DNA from: Cacajao melanocephalus
Lineage: Eukaryota; Chordata; Mammalia; Primates; Pitheciidae
Direction of reading: 5' to 3'
Assembly: GCA_963573385.1 (NCBI GenBank)
Contig: CAUYLG010008969.1
Coordinates: 1 to 64,000 of the forward strand
Length of the DNA stretch: 64,000 nucleotides
A program made the translations under genes and the position numbers. The notes beneath the pieces were generated by a model that did not search any database, was not told where the DNA came from, and worked only from the letters and a program-made list of their open reading frames with translations. Shown here in pieces: positions 26,351 to 40,519 of this stretch (positions are counted from its first letter, which is position 1; each line of letters starts with the position of its first letter).

Positions 26351-26709
26351 CAGTCATGCATCTCTTAACAGATACGCATTCTGAGAAATGCATTGATAGC
26401 TGATTGATCTTGTTGTGCAAACATCATCAAGTGTACTTACACAAACCTAGATGGTACAGTCTGCTACGCACCTAGGCTGTATGGTATAACCTATTGCTCC
26501 TAGACTACAAACCAGTACAGCATGTGACTGTACTGAATACTGTAGACAATTGTAACACAATGCAAGTATTTATGTATCTAATCATATCTAAACATAGAAA
26601 AGCTACAGAAAAAGATTATAATCTTATAGGACCACTCTCCTACATTTATACAGACTGTGTACATGACAGCCATCCATTGATAAAAGTATCCTTATGCATC
26701 ACATAAGTG
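26351..26709 (+). mobile_element. Tigger-type MITE
   Basis: A 359-bp element from cagtcatgcatctcttaaca to the complement-like end tgcatcacataagtg, bordered by TA on both sides. Internal landmarks include gtgtacttacacaaacctag, ctattgctcctagactacaa and tgactgtactgaatactgta. Terminal repeats are imperfect. Subfamily not assigned. Confidence 0.75.
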
Positions 26710-27348
26710 TAATCTCCAGACGCATCATGCTGTGTACATTAAATATGTATAGCTTTTTTATGTCAATCAGACCCCAATAAAGTGGTTAAAAAAGATTTTG
26801 ACTAGGAAATATACTATCGTTTCTAGTTGATAAAAGATCTCAACGTTTTCAAAATAGTCCTACAGAAAACCAGATTCATGAGGTGTTTATATATGATCCT
26901 CATGAAAAGATCAAAGAAGCTGAAAAACATGCATAGACTTTGCCTATCCTACCAGTCTATGATGTACCTCTCCATAGTAAGGTCACTGAAAGGTCCTGAA
27001 GGAATGTTAATATTGTTAGCTCAGTATTTCTCAGTCATTTCTCCATGGAAACCATTTGTGTAGAATATCTTGAGAAGCACAGTTGAGAGAACGTTATCTC
27101 AGTTGACTTTGTATGTCTCTCTGAGTCATGTGATTTCTCTACATATGTTTTCACCAAATCTTATAGAAACCTTTTAGCACTATGTCTATATTTTGTGAAA
27201 TTGTGAAATTGTTACCAGGATAACATTTGTGCCTCTCACCATGAGGTACCTACCAGGGTCCAAGCAGCCACTCTTTTTCTAGAGCTACTATCTGGAGGAA
27301 AGAATTCAGCACAGCCATTCTACAAAATCATTTTGTTTATTAAAATAG

Positions 27349-27371
27349 ATTACTATATTACATATAGTAAT
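27349..27371. repeat. Short perfect palindrome
   Basis: attactatat at 27349-27358 and atatagtaat at 27362-27371 are perfect reverse complements with a 3-base spacer, in AT-rich sequence. Confidence 0.8.
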
Positions 27372-27469
27372 TTATATTTAGAATATTGATTAATTATTAA
27401 AATCTGCATGACAGCTTTAAAGAGCAGTACATAATATATAGCAGTTTGTACTCAAACTAACAGTCTTCT

Positions 27470-28093
27470 CCTTTTTTTATTTAATTTTACTTTAAGTTCT
27501 GGGGTACATGTGCAGATCTTGCAGGATTGTTACATAGGTATACACATGCCGTGGTGGTTTGCTGCCTCCATCCCCCTGTCACCTACATTAGGTATTTCTT
27601 CTAATGTTATCCCTCCCCAACCTCTCCACCCTCTGCTAGCCCTCCCCAAGACCCCACCCCACAACAGAACCCAGCGTGTGATGTTCCCCTCCCAGTGTTC
27701 ATGTGTTCTCATTGTTCAACCCCCACTTATGAGTGAGAACATGGAGTGTCTGGCTTTTAGTTCTTGTGTCAGTTTGCTGAGAATGATGGTTTCCAGCTTC
27801 ATCCATGTCCCTGCAAAGGACATGAACTCATCCTTTTTTTATGGCTACATAGTATTCCATTGTGTATATGTGCCATATTTTCTTTATCCAGTCTATCTTT
27901 GATGGGCATTTGGGTTGGTTCCACGTCTTTGCTATTGTAAACAGTGCCACGGTGACCATACGTGTGCATGTCTCTTTGTAATAGATTGATTTATAATCCT
28001 TTGGGTGAACAGACACCTTTCAAAAGAAGACATTTATGTGGCCAACAAACATATGAAAAACTGCTCATCATCACTGGGCATTAGAGAAATGCA
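27470..28093 (-). mobile_element. L1 3' end with 5' inversion (twin priming)
   Basis: Antisense L1 from the T-rich tail at 27470 to about 28006, then an 87-bp sense-oriented ORF2 segment (28007-28093; acacctttcaaaagaagaca onward). It is flanked by a perfect 16-bp duplication, aaactaacagtcttct, at 27454-27469 and 28094-28109. This is the classic structure of twin-primed L1 integration. ORF2 is broken. Confidence 0.95.
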
Positions 28094-29683
28094 AAACTAA
28101 CAGTCTTCTAAAAAGGATTCACTTTTTGTTTTTATTCTGTTGTCCTACTTGTTGATAGTGTTATGTAAGTAGTTGTAAAACTTAAAATCTGGAAAGAGAA
28201 TGTGGACTCAGAATGCCATCTCTTTTGTTATTTCAAAAGGAATAGAAATGAACATACATATTCATTTTCTTTCATTACGCAGCCAGAGAAATAGAATGGA
28301 TTTTATAAACATGTAAAAGCAAGGATTTTGATCACTGATAAAAAGGAAATGTTTGGTCACTACCTTACTTCATTTCTTTTTTCTTATCCTCTTTTTTTCT
28401 TTGTCAACTATTTGATGACATCTCTGAACATCACCTTTTATGCACAGCAAGAATTGGGTACCATAGTAAAGAACACTGTTAATGTCATTAAGTTATGTCA
28501 TCCTCTCCTGAAATATAGAGGACCTTTAAGGCTATGTGAATATTTTTGTTCTGGTTTTTCTTGTATTTGTAGAAATTGCATGAGCTTTGTTTAGTCATCT
28601 AAACAAAGTCAGCCATCTAAAACCTTGCCCTGTATGCTACTGACAAACTATACCAATTTGTAATCTATTCTGTTACAGTTTGTTCAACTGTAAAACTAGG
28701 ATAGCAAACTCTGTCATATTTTAGTTATCAGGATTTAAAAATCATGTTTTGAAATCTTAGTAAATAATAAATCTGTATTCTGCAGTTAAATTTGTCCTAC
28801 ATTCTTTAAGAAATTCCCTTCGATGATTATGCCAACTTCTGTATTACTTTTCCTCACATTTTAATTTTCAGCTTTCATCATAGTAGTATTTTACATTATC
28901 CATCAAAGTAACAATTACATAAAGTCATTCTTAAAACAAATATGAATTTTATATGATTAAATAGATTTGTATGGAGGGTCCTCTTGCTAATCATAGCAAT
29001 TATCCTTAGTGAAAAATGATAGACACTTGACAAACCAATTAATCATGATCACAATTTTTGCATCATAAATAAATCAAACTTTCAAATCTGAGAGGAAATC
29101 AAAAGGGCAATGGTAGTGTACTGTCTGAAAGCTTCTTTCCAATTGACGGTACAAATTTAAAAAGGGAGAGAAAAAACATGTTTCACTGTAATTGTTTTCT
29201 AAGTGCTTCCGAGTACATGTATTTTCTTAATAGTTTCAATATTTTTAGTTGGATTGAAAGGAAACTCTTGGAGTATAGTAAGGAGGGCACCTTCTGTTGA
29301 GAGGTTTTCAGACAACAGAGTGTGCCTAAGGCCAAAGATGAGATGGTTTTGCAAAAGTCAGTGGCCACAAACAGGTGTGTTTGACCCTTGAGAGATATTC
29401 AGGAAGTCTACACCACTTTAATCCTTCCAAATGTGCTTTACCTTAATTCCCAAGTACTTTGATAAAGGAGAAATGGGAAAATATATGCACACTATTATGG
29501 AAAAGTTTTGACCTACACTATGGAGACTTTTAGAATAAGGGCATTCTAGAAATCAGTCCCAAATACCTAGGATTTACTTACTTAAAGATAATGTCATAGG
29601 TTGGGTTCCTGGGAAGCATATTCTGTGATTGAGCTGAGCACGCAGTATGTATATTTAGGAGTGTTCTTGGGGTAAACAGGTAG

Positions 29684-30050
<367 letters not shown>

Positions 30051-30221
30051 CAGGGAGTTCTTAAGCTGGAATGACCCTTCAGAAGTGTTAGGAAATGAGG
30101 AAAGAGGACTGGATCTTTATAACCCCATGTCAAATCTCACAATGGATGTGGGCTACTCCAGGAAGGCAACAAACTTTAGCAAGATGACTCTCTTCAGCCA
30201 TGGGAATTTCCATAAGGGGAC

Positions 30222-30573
30222 TGTGATGGTCTGAATGTTTTTGTCCCTCCAAAATTTATATGTTGAAACCTAACACTCAAGGTGACAGTATTAAAAGGTG
30301 GGGGTTTGGGGAGGTGATTAGGTCATGAGGGCTTTGCCTTCATTAATGGGATCAATGCCCTTATAAAAGAGGCCCCAGAAAGCTTCCTTGCCCACCCACC
30401 ATGTAAGGACATATAGAAGTTGCCATTTAAGAGGGGTGGGCCCTCACCAGATAATGACTCTACTGATGTCTTGATCTTGGAATTTCCAGCCTCCAGAACT
30501 ACAAGCAATAAATTCTGTTATTAATAAATTACCCAATCTAAGGTATTTAGCTATAGCAGCCCAGACTAAGACA
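30222..30573 (+). mobile_element. MLT1-type MaLR solo LTR
   Basis: Starts tgtgatggtctgaatg and ends gactaagaca. It contains the family landmarks atatgttgaaacctaacac, gtgattaggtcatgagggc, ccttataaaagaggcccc and cttggaatttccagcctcc. It is an ancient ERVL-MaLR LTR with no internal coding sequence. Confidence 0.88.
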
Positions 30574-31319
30574 AGGGCTGACAGTTGAAGGCTGACTAGC
30601 AGCACCATTCCTAGCAGCTGGGGAAATAAGTCCTTCATTTCTGAGGGGGAACCTGGGCAGTATATTTACAGCTTCTCACTAAAGATAAGCTCATTATTTC
30701 AAGTAGGAACTAGCAGGAAAAGATTAAATGCCCCAAATATAGTTGGTTGCTAAAAATAAATTGTGGTGTGTAAATTGGAGTGTAATGGGGAGGGCATCTT
30801 CAAACCAGTATGTACGGCATGATACTGTTTTTGTTGCAATATTTATTATATATCCAAACACACATATATTAATTTTAGAAACACCACATATATATCTGTG
30901 AATATTTTACATACCCATAGGTAACGATTGTTGGCATTATTTATACTATTTTAAAGATTGATGTTTTCATATAATTATGTATTGGTTATATATTATTTCT
31001 TGATAAAAGGTAAAAAAAAGCAAAACAAACTTTAAGTGATTACTATGAAAAGAATCCCAATGCTGCAGATTTAGGTTTATCCAGTTTTTCCCATTAAAAT
31101 ATTAAATAACAGAAATAATTGTGAATATGAAAAGAAGCAAATTTTGAAAAATGGTAAGAAATGCTTAAAGACATAGCCTTGTTGCCCAACCATCATTATT
31201 TAGACATACAGTGTTTGGCTTTGACCAAATTGGTTTCAAAAACTTCCTTTTGGCCAAAAGTGTTAGGCTATATATACTACCGTAAATAATATACTACCAT
31301 AAAATTCATGATGCTTACC

Positions 31320-31500
31320 ATGCGTTAATTCCTAATATGTAGCAGGCATTGTGCTAGGCACATCATATTTAATATTTTTAATCCTCTCAGAAGTAATACA
31401 AGTTAACTGGCGTTTTTCTTGTTTTGAAATAGAGAAACTCAGAGAGGTTAAATGACTTGCCCAAGGCAATGCCATCGATAGGTGCCAGATTCTATCACAG
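31320..31500 (-). mobile_element. MIR SINE
   Basis: Antisense MIR: gcaggcattgtgctaggcac, aatcctctcagaagtaata, gagaaactcagagaggttaa, tgacttgcccaaggcaatg in order. Confidence 0.85.
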
Positions 31501-31964
31501 GTTTATTGGCAACGAACCATATGTGCGCATGTGTGTGCTTGTGTGTGTGTACACATACACAAATATATATAGTATCAATATTTACATGGAAACATAATAA
31601 GCTGCATTGAGCTGTATTTAGAATTAGTATTTAGGATATGTTTCATGAATAAAGAGAGTGGAGATTAAAATGTGTTTCTTAGGAAAAACAATACATTAAA
31701 ATAGGCTTTATTGTGGGTCTTCAACTATTCTGTGAAAATAGATACCCAGGGAAGAAATAATAGGGAAGATGAATCTTGAGCAGACAACTGAGAACTTGTT
31801 GAAAAGCCAAAATAAAAATGTCAGAGAAGAGAATATTTTGGCAGCTCAGATAAGCCCCCAGAGGGTGGGAGGAAATGATCTCACCATAGTCTCATATCTG
31901 AACCCCAGGTTTTTGCATCTCCATAAACTAATTTCTTGCACCCCTCAATAATGATCAGGCTTAC

Positions 31965-32034
31965 TCTCAATCTCTCTCTCTCTATCTCTCTCTCTCTCTT
32001 TCTCTCTTTCTCTCTGTCTCACACACACACAAAC
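31965..32034. repeat. (CT)n then (CA)n compound microsatellite
   Basis: A run of tctctctctctatctctctc units followed by cacacacacacaaaca. Confidence 0.93.
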
Positions 32035-33545
32035 ATGCAGAAAATTTGCTAAGACATACTTACACATACATACCTCATAAGATGATTATATGAATACCAG
32101 CCTTTTTATTTCATAACTAAATTACAAGTCGTAGTTACTGTTTGGACTGTGAAAAAATAATTATATGAAGAGGTGCTTTAAGATAAAAGGCAAGGCAACA
32201 TTGTGAAATTATTCATATGATAGAAATAGTGTGCAAAAAAAGAACAAAATCTTTAAAGATCTAGTTATAAAATCATGTTGGACAAAGATAACCATGAAGA
32301 AACAAAAAGAAAAATGTAATACTACAAGAATATAAATCACATGTATTGTTGAATGTAAGGAGTTGGTTATACTTCCTTAGAGTACAGGTTATTTTAAAGT
32401 TTATGGCTTACATGATGTTATGAATTGTCCTAGATCAATATTGTTATGCAAGACCAACTATTAGGTTATTTTTGGTAGATAACCACAGTAAAACCTTAGT
32501 ATGATAGGTAAAGTTTAGCTACTCTCCCATATCCTCACTCTAAGGTGTTATCATACTCCGTATAAAAGGTTTAATCAAGGTAGACATGGGAATATTCTAG
32601 AATCTAGAGGTGGAATTCAGTTAACCTTAGAGAAAGCATCAGACAACTAGAATCTTCAGATTCAGTGTGGTAACAAAGAATAGTTTAGGCATTTAGTCTT
32701 GGGCACCATTCCAAAGAATACAGTTTCCATTAACTTGCTAAATTTTTATACCTAGCAAGCTAGGGATGAGGAATTTCTCTCAAGTATTTTAACCAAAGCA
32801 CGTATCTTAAATAATACTAATCTCATAAGTGAAAACTCCTTTCTAACATTCTTTTTGCTCATTAGCAAGGCCTCTAGTGTTGACTGTGATAAAAATAGTT
32901 CAAATGCTGGTAGAACCCATCCCAGGAGACTGGCCTTTCTGATTAAATTCAAACTCTATCCCCATATGAATTCCTGACTTAAGTAACTGAGTTCTAGCAC
33001 ATCAGAATATAAGTATGTTATAGATATCAAAACATATGTAATTAATACATATTTTAAGTGAGACACTTCTTTCATCTTTATTTCTTAACTACATCAGAAA
33101 TTTGATTATTTTTAGTAGCCTAACTATAAAACAAAACACAAAGCCAACAACTAAAAACTTCTTTGTATATATTGCAAAAAGGCAACCATTTGGTGTCAAT
33201 TCAATCATGAGAGAAATGCTATTATGTGAGTACATCTCCCTGGCTTGTATGGGGGTAATAGGGCATATGATTTATAGATTCACAATAACTGAGATATTCA
33301 CGATAACAGAGATATTGATATGTAGCCTTTCCCATAACTTTGTGTAGTGAAATCTTCAGTTTGTGCTGTGTAAAAAGCTTATTGTTTACCTTTCATGAAA
33401 ATCATCTTAGTTGTTATCTTTATTTAATAGTCTGTAATTTGGGGGTAATATATATTTTTTCTTGATACTACGTGAAGTCTCAAACAGAAAATTCTTACAG
33501 GAATAGATAAGCAGATGTCCTATAAGTATACTATATCCAGAATCA

Positions 33546-33620
33546 GTCTCTCTCTCTCTCTGTGTCTCTGTGTCTCTCTGTCTCTCTGTCTCTCTCTCTC
33601 TCTCTCCCTCCCCCTCAATT

Positions 33621-33678
<58 letters not shown>
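33546..33678. repeat. (CT)n / (TCTCTG)n polypyrimidine microsatellite
   Basis: About 130 bases of CT with interspersed tgtctctctg units, then an uninterrupted CT run at about 33627-33675. Open frames on either strand (poly Ser-Leu or Arg-Glu) are artefacts. Confidence 0.95.
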
Positions 33679-33681
<3 letters not shown>

Positions 33682-35884
33682 TCCCTGCCTGGCTATCTGT
33701 ATTTTTCAGTTTTGCTTTGCAAGTAAGAGAATTGTGTGTTGTAAACAAACCAACTTATCATTAATTTTCTCTGAATTCAAAATAAATTACAAGTGGACTC
33801 TTGAGTTTATGCTGCTTGGTTCTCTGCGTATGTAGGTCAGATGTCTGAAATAGGATCTTTATTTGCTATTTTTACTCTCCTAAGGTCATGATAACTCCAA
33901 GATAGATAATATTTGTAATCATATACTATTTGTCAGAAGTATTTCTAATAATACTGCTATTTTATAAAAATCAACATCTATTCAGTATAAAATTTTACTT
34001 TAAATAATTAATTCAAGCAAATCAATGAGGTAGCTTTTACACTGCTGAGCCTGTGTATGTGTGGATTGGTACAGCCATGCCATAGACTTCAATTGTCATC
34101 TTCTCTTTCTTTCTTTTTTTGTCTATGTGAAATGTTCATCATTGTGCTATAGAAAACAATCTCATTGTGTTTTTAAAAGCTAGAGTGGGTACTGAGAAGG
34201 GGAAGAGGATCATAGAAAAAGTTGGTTAACATGCTACTTCCACTTCAAATCTTTACTTGATGTCATCACCAGCAACATTTTAAATTTATGCTTCCACTAG
34301 ATTGCAGTTTTTTTTTCCTTTGATTATTCTTATGGTACAAGCCTTTCTGCACAAAATTAATGTATAGCAATTGTGTAGAATTTTTCTTTGGAAAATATGG
34401 CAATTTATTACAAAGTGAGCAACATCATTTAAAAAATTCAGAATTTGATTTTTCTCAGAATGATCAGAAAGAATAAAGCATATGTATGGTTCATTTCAGG
34501 ATAATTAGAACATGAGAATTAATATATTTCAGGTCTTTTAAAATACTTTCATGCTTATGAATCAGCATGTTTTTCCTAGTTTGAGATAAAAAAAAAAGAG
34601 ACTTAATTAAAATCTCATTGATGTTTCACCATCAGATGATTTTATATTCGTATTGTCTTGTACTTTGTAACTTACGGAGAGAAGAATAGAAGAAAGAAAA
34701 GGGGAGGATTGGTCATCTTTCTTTCTTGCTCAGTTCTTATAGCACTTCATTTTTTAACCTATTATTCCCGCCGCCTGCTTTGTTTGTCTATATGTTTGTA
34801 TTTCATTATTTCACAGAAAACCATCTACTGCCATTCTGAAGGTCATTTACCTGAAAATGATAGAGAGCAGCATATATTCAAACAACTGCACAGTAATTAC
34901 CTATCAATTATCATTGTTCTTTACTTTTCTGTTTTAGGATTGAGAGGCTGCCTCCCTCCCCTACCTCCCTCACACCCCCAGCATATTATCACAAAGCCTA
35001 CTGATTCATTCACATCCTTGGGCTAAATTTGCCACCCACAGTGTTCCTGTTGTTTTGTGTATGGAAGTGAAAAGGTTTAATTGGATATTGTTGAAAAGAC
35101 ACAGAGGCTAACTTTCAATTTTCATATGTAGTTCCTCCCTCTCCCTCTGCACCACCTCCCTTACTTGTCGAGAAAATTGCCCTCTCCGTGGTAACAATAA
35201 AAAAAAAAAAGCTTTTGGATTTTAGTAGTAGTTGTTGCAGAGAAAAGAAGTCAAAAAGTAGAAGTTTAAAAACGAAAAAGGGAGAGGAAGACAGCTGGGA
35301 AGAAGGCTTAATGTTTATGAGTGGGTGTGGAGGGGAAGGAACTAAGTTGAATGAGCAAAGCTGAGCTAAAAGGAAGACGGTTTTTCTGCATCCCAGAAGG
35401 CAGTACCCTATTCTTTCCTGCAGGCTTCACTCTCCAAAAGATAAGAGCTTTATCTGAAATTCTTACAGGATTCACTCCTGAAGAGCAGCTTGTCACCAAA
35501 CAGCAACACTGTGATTTCCTCAGGGTATCATAGTTTATTATTATTTTTTTAATGTAACACTTTTGTGAACTCCAGCTTCTACCTGAATTCAAATGGTCAT
35601 TTGGTTATAGGGTGAAATGGACCCAACAATACACCTCTCCCACTCACAGAGGTCTTTGGTTAAAACATGTCTGCCACAAGGACACAAGGAGCTGGGTCTG
35701 ACTGGTTGTTTTTTTTATTTGCTTTTTTGCCTCCTGTGCTTTCCAGATTGTGAGGTTTTTTTTTCCGCTAGAAAAAAATTCCCTTGTCATTTCCTTGTCA
35801 ATGACACATAGTACTGAACCCATCTGAAGAAGTATGTCACGTTGTGATGAACAGTTTCTCCTGCTAAGTAAATACAGAACCATT

Positions 35885-36398
35885 GTGAAAGGTTTAATAA
35901 TGCCTACCCCTCCCCGCCAAAGATGTCCATACCCTAATTCCAGCGACCTGTGAATATGTTACCTTACATGGCAAAAAGGCTTTGTATTAATAGATGTGGC
36001 TAAGTTAAAAATCTTGACACAGGGTGATAGCCTGGGTTATCCCAGTACACCCAATGTAACCACAAGAATCCTTATAAGAGAGAAGGCAATGTGATGATAT
36101 AAACAGAGTAAGAGAAAGATTGGAAGATGCTACGCTACTGGCATTGAAGTTGAAGGACAGGGCCAAGAACCAAGAAATGCAGGCAGGCTCTAAAGCTGGA
36201 AAAGGCCTGGAAAAGAATCCTCCTCTACATCCTTTAGCGGGAACACAAGCTTTGTTAACACATTGTATTTAGCTTGTGAGATCCATTTTTTGGACTTTGG
36301 ACTTTGGAACTCCAGAATTATAAATTAATACATTTGGGTGGTTTAAGCCATTAAGTCTGTAATCATTTGTTAAAATAGCCAGAGGCAACTGATAGAGC
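35885..36398 (+). mobile_element. MaLR/ERVL-type LTR, subfamily unresolved
   Basis: Landmarks of an old LTR family: agatgtccataccctaattcc, gtgaatatgttaccttacatg, cacaagaatccttataagag, gaactccagaattataaat and ggtttaagccattaagt, in order. No coding sequence. Confidence 0.6.
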
Positions 36399-36869
36399 CA
36401 TGAACATTTAATAATTACTAACTGTGCACAATTTTGATACAGGCTTTCTTACTAAGGATTATTTTTTTCCTAATTACCAGGAATAAAAGTGGGGTATGGG
36501 GACAATGTCATGGTGCACTCCATTTTAGCCATATGAATTTGTATTTCCAGTATTAGAAAAAAAAAGGTGACAACTCTGAATGTATTCGTATGAAATACCA
36601 ACAAAGCATAACCAAAAGAGAAAAGTGTCCAGCTGGAAATGAAGTTGGAGAAAGATGAAGAGAAGCAAGCCAATTGTGTAGTTTCCCTTCTGCTTTTTAA
36701 AATCATGATTTGTTTAACCCATTGAATTCTATTTTACAAACAGGACTGCAAGGAAGTATTGATGGATTTGATGGCATGAAAACCACAGTCACAGAGGCAG
36801 GAAAGTAAGGAATAAGTGTTAGAGTAGGAAGTGGAGTTGCTTGTGGAGAGACCTTGTGACATGTGAACA

Positions 36870-37080
36870 GGGCTAGGCTTAGGAGTCAGAAAGTCCTGAG
36901 TTCAAATGCTATTCTTATCCTAACTGGCTGGCTAATTCTTTGGGGAAATTAGTAATTTTTTCTGAGCTTATTTCTTCATATGTGAAAAAAATGAATACAG
37001 TACCCAACTAGGTAGAGTTGTTGTTAGGATTAAATGATGATCATAAAGCATCTAACCCAGCTTTGGCTATACTATAGCTG
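36870..37080 (+). mobile_element. MIR SINE
   Basis: Sense MIR: ggagtcagaaagtcctgagt, an altered central part, tttcttcatatgtgaaaaaa, gttgttaggattaaatgatg. Confidence 0.75.
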
Positions 37081-37164
37081 CTTACAAAATTGTAGTTACG
37101 ATGTAAAAGAGAAAAACACTGGGAAAGGAGAATGTGGGCCATTTTATTCCACCTACAACACCTT

Positions 37165-37345
37165 TTATCTTTGTGACCTTGGGTAAATTATACTTCATTC
37201 TGTGCTTCATTTTCCTGGGTCTATAAAAGAGTGTAAGTACAGAACCATTGAGGGTTGGTCATTATTAACCTACCTCAAATGGTGTCTATAAATTAATATA
37301 TATTGTGCTTTTCCTATGTGCAAGATCTAGCACAATAGCTACTTA
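37165..37345 (+). mobile_element. MIR SINE fragment
   Basis: Contains tttgtgaccttgggtaaatt, cttcattttcctgggtctat and a trailing AT-rich part. Weak in the 3' half. Confidence 0.5.
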
Positions 37346-40058
37346 TTACTATTGCTGTAGTAATTGCTATGCTATAGAAGTTTGAATTGTAAGGCAGTGG
37401 AGAGTCACTGAGCTTTGCAAGAAAGTGTAGCAAAATATTTTAGTAGATGGTAATGGGGAATATTACATAAATGGATAGATATTAGGGGCAGATGTTACAA
37501 AGATTGCAGCATGGACATTTATTAAGGCCAAACTACTTAATCAGTTACATCTCTCAGGTTCCTGATGTTGCTTAATTTTTTAACCTCCCGTTTTGTGCTG
37601 CCCATTTGTACAAATATTTAATGCTCTTGACACCTCTTCAGTAGCGCATGTACTGCGAGTTCGTTTTGTTATTACTTGTGTATATTAGCATTCCTTTGTG
37701 AACCGAAAGCATGGAATTAGCTGTTGCCTCTATCCTACCTAGTTTTGTAGTTTGAATTGAAGCCTTCACCTCATTAACACCTATTCTGTCCACTATCTTA
37801 GAGAAAACGTCTCAAATTCAGGCAGATCGTTAATAAAGCAGAAAGAGTGGAGAACTTGAGATATAGGAAATTGGAACCCACTACTAGTATTGACTGATTT
37901 ATGATTATCAGTTTTTGTCTCTGCCTAGTCTCATGCCACCAAAGTCTCTGAGGCAACAAAGAATAAGCAATTTTGCTCACCTTATGCAAATAAAACACAG
38001 AAAAAGGAATCACTAGAGAATTGGCACTGCAGCCTTTCTGTGGGGATTACTGCTTATTTTTAAATTACTTAAAAGATATTGAAATTATTGTGAATAAAGA
38101 GAAAACTTCCTAATAAAACAGAGAATTAAACTTAACACCTCCCCATAATGTAAACAGCTTGGTTAGGAACACAGCATTACAGAAACCACTTAAGAATTGA
38201 TTGTACTTGCTCTTGGAGCAGAACTAGAAGCTCACCGTTTAGAAGCTGTGCACATTTCCCTATCAAACAGTACATAAAGTTTCCACATTCCTCAAAATTG
38301 GCTTCATTTGTGCCATGTTTTTGCTTGGAACTATGCCACCTAAAGCAGTTCTCCACCTTGAACTGGGCTCCTTTCATGCCGCAGTGCAAGTGTGTGATAT
38401 ACTGGCACCGTGTGCTAACATAGACCCATTTTTATATGGTAAGAACTAGCATGGCCTAGGGAATTGGAAAGCATGTCTGAAATCCTCCCCATAGACTATG
38501 TCCCTTCCTTTAAAAACTATCATACTGCAAGTTCCAATTGAATTAAAGGCCATTTTGCTCCTATAGGGAAATAGATTTTGTTGTAATTTTTACATTCCCC
38601 AATAACAGTCTGTTCTTTGTTTACTGAAGAGAGCTTTCGTGTCATAAAAATGGCATTGTTTGACAGAGAAACAGAATCATCGTTTTATTATAGAAACTTT
38701 GCTCTTACAACTGCAAAAATAAATAGCTCATCTCTTAAGCTCCTGATCAATGTCTAACACCTCCCTCCCCCAGCAACACTTCACTGCAAGTATATTAACA
38801 CTCTATAATAGCAACTCCACTCACCTACCAAGAAATGATCTTCACAAACGATTTACAGCTAAACCAGAGCTTAAACACATAGCACCCAATCAAGGGCAGA
38901 TTTTTATCTTTTCCCCCGTCATATAAGTTCTGAGAAGAAATAGATTAATGATCTCAGAGACAACTGCTGAGAAAATTTACGAAGTATATTGTTTATTCTA
39001 AAGAATGAGATCTAGTCGTTAAGCACTTTTTTCCCTTATATGTACACCCAAAGGTAACCATTACACCATCTTGATGCGAATTTAGGATATAGATTTACTC
39101 ATACCTCTCTTCTCCATTTGGATATTGTCTTGTCTGTGTGAGTGCACACAGGCACATGCACGCATACACGCATGCACTCTTGTTTCACACTTATTAGTAA
39201 AACTCACAAAGATTTCCAAACCATTAATATATCATTGTTTAACATGAACACATGGTTGTTCACTCTCCATATGTATCTTCACTTTGTAGCACTCAGAATT
39301 TGGCAAAATGAGAAGGCTGAAACCTCATGTATTAAATATATTCTATATAACATATGTCTTAATTGCTGTTACTGTAAAGAAACCTGGACTAGCCAGATTT
39401 GACTAATTTCTACCTAAGGTATTCAAATTCTTATAAATAGATTCATTGCTTTAATCACACAAGAATGGTTTATATGAATGTAATTATCTTCATTTTCTAG
39501 CTGAATAAACTGAGCCTGATTCTATCTCTATATAGGAAACATGAATTGAACAGCAGTTCCAATTATTTTGATAATTCAAATCTTCACATCTACCAGTGGA
39601 AGACAGAAGAAGAGGTTTAGGGGGCTTGAATTATTCTGATTGACTGTGTACATGAGTGTAATTGCCCCTAGATAATCACTCATTTCTTCACTTCATTTCC
39701 CATCTACAGGTAGTATCAGTAAACAGTAATATCTTTTGCTTTGCCTCAGTTTACTGATGGCTGCAGTTAGAAATAAAAAAGCAAGGTTTCGTTTCAGTAC
39801 TTAAATGAGTAACATCTCAAATGTTTTGAAAACGTAAAAAGGTTGAATACATTTTTAAAAATGTTTTGTTTGCTTTGACTTTTGATTTTTGAACAGATTA
39901 GTACAATACTCTTATACTCCTTCCCTAGAAATAGGAGTACTATCTGAAGACTTATTTCCTAAACAGAAGTGTCAGGTCTAATGCATTAGTAGGTATTAAG
40001 GCAATGAAAAGTTATAGTCATAAAATGTGGCATCATAACATATATTAATAATTCTTAT

Positions 40059-40083
40059 CACTGATAATCTTTTATTATCAGTG
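40059..40083. repeat. Short perfect inverted repeat
   Basis: cactgataat at 40059-40068 and attatcagtg at 40074-40083 are perfect reverse complements with a 5-base loop. No function is implied in this setting. Confidence 0.85.
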
Positions 40084-40519
40084 TTGTATTTCTGGAGAGA
40101 TTCCATTTGCTTCTCACATTCTGAAAGTCTCTGTTTATCCTTTACAGTAGGAATGTAAGAATTTAACAAAACATTATGAATGTTTACCTTTTTTCTAAAC
40201 TAAAACTATAATCCCTATTTACCCTTATATTATAAAATATAATATTACAAGTGGAATCAGCAAAATGTTTAATAATTTTCTGGGACAGCTTTTACAAGCA
40301 ATGGAGTTGAATTTATGTTCATGATGTGCAGTAGAGTTATTATATTCTCCTTAAATAAAAAGATGCATGAAGTTAAATTAGAAATGTTTTGCATGTTTTT
40401 ATGACAGGACATTTAATCAAAGAGGGGATCCATGAGGTTTTCTTGGGTTACTGCAATTTAATTTTCCATTTCTTTCTTGGAAAGGACATTGGATGCAGTT
40501 GTAGGAGGTTAATATTTCT

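Noticed and set aside
33407..33764. Open frames rich in Arg-Glu or Ser-Leu
   Set aside because: They are translations of the CT/GA microsatellite at 33546-33678.
34658..35026. 122-codon open frame as a candidate small protein gene
   Set aside because: No recognisable domain, no splice or start context, and a composition like the surrounding intron.
40059..40083. Stem-loop as a transcription terminator
   Set aside because: Intrinsic terminators of this kind do not apply to a pol II intron; it is a chance or neutral inverted repeat.
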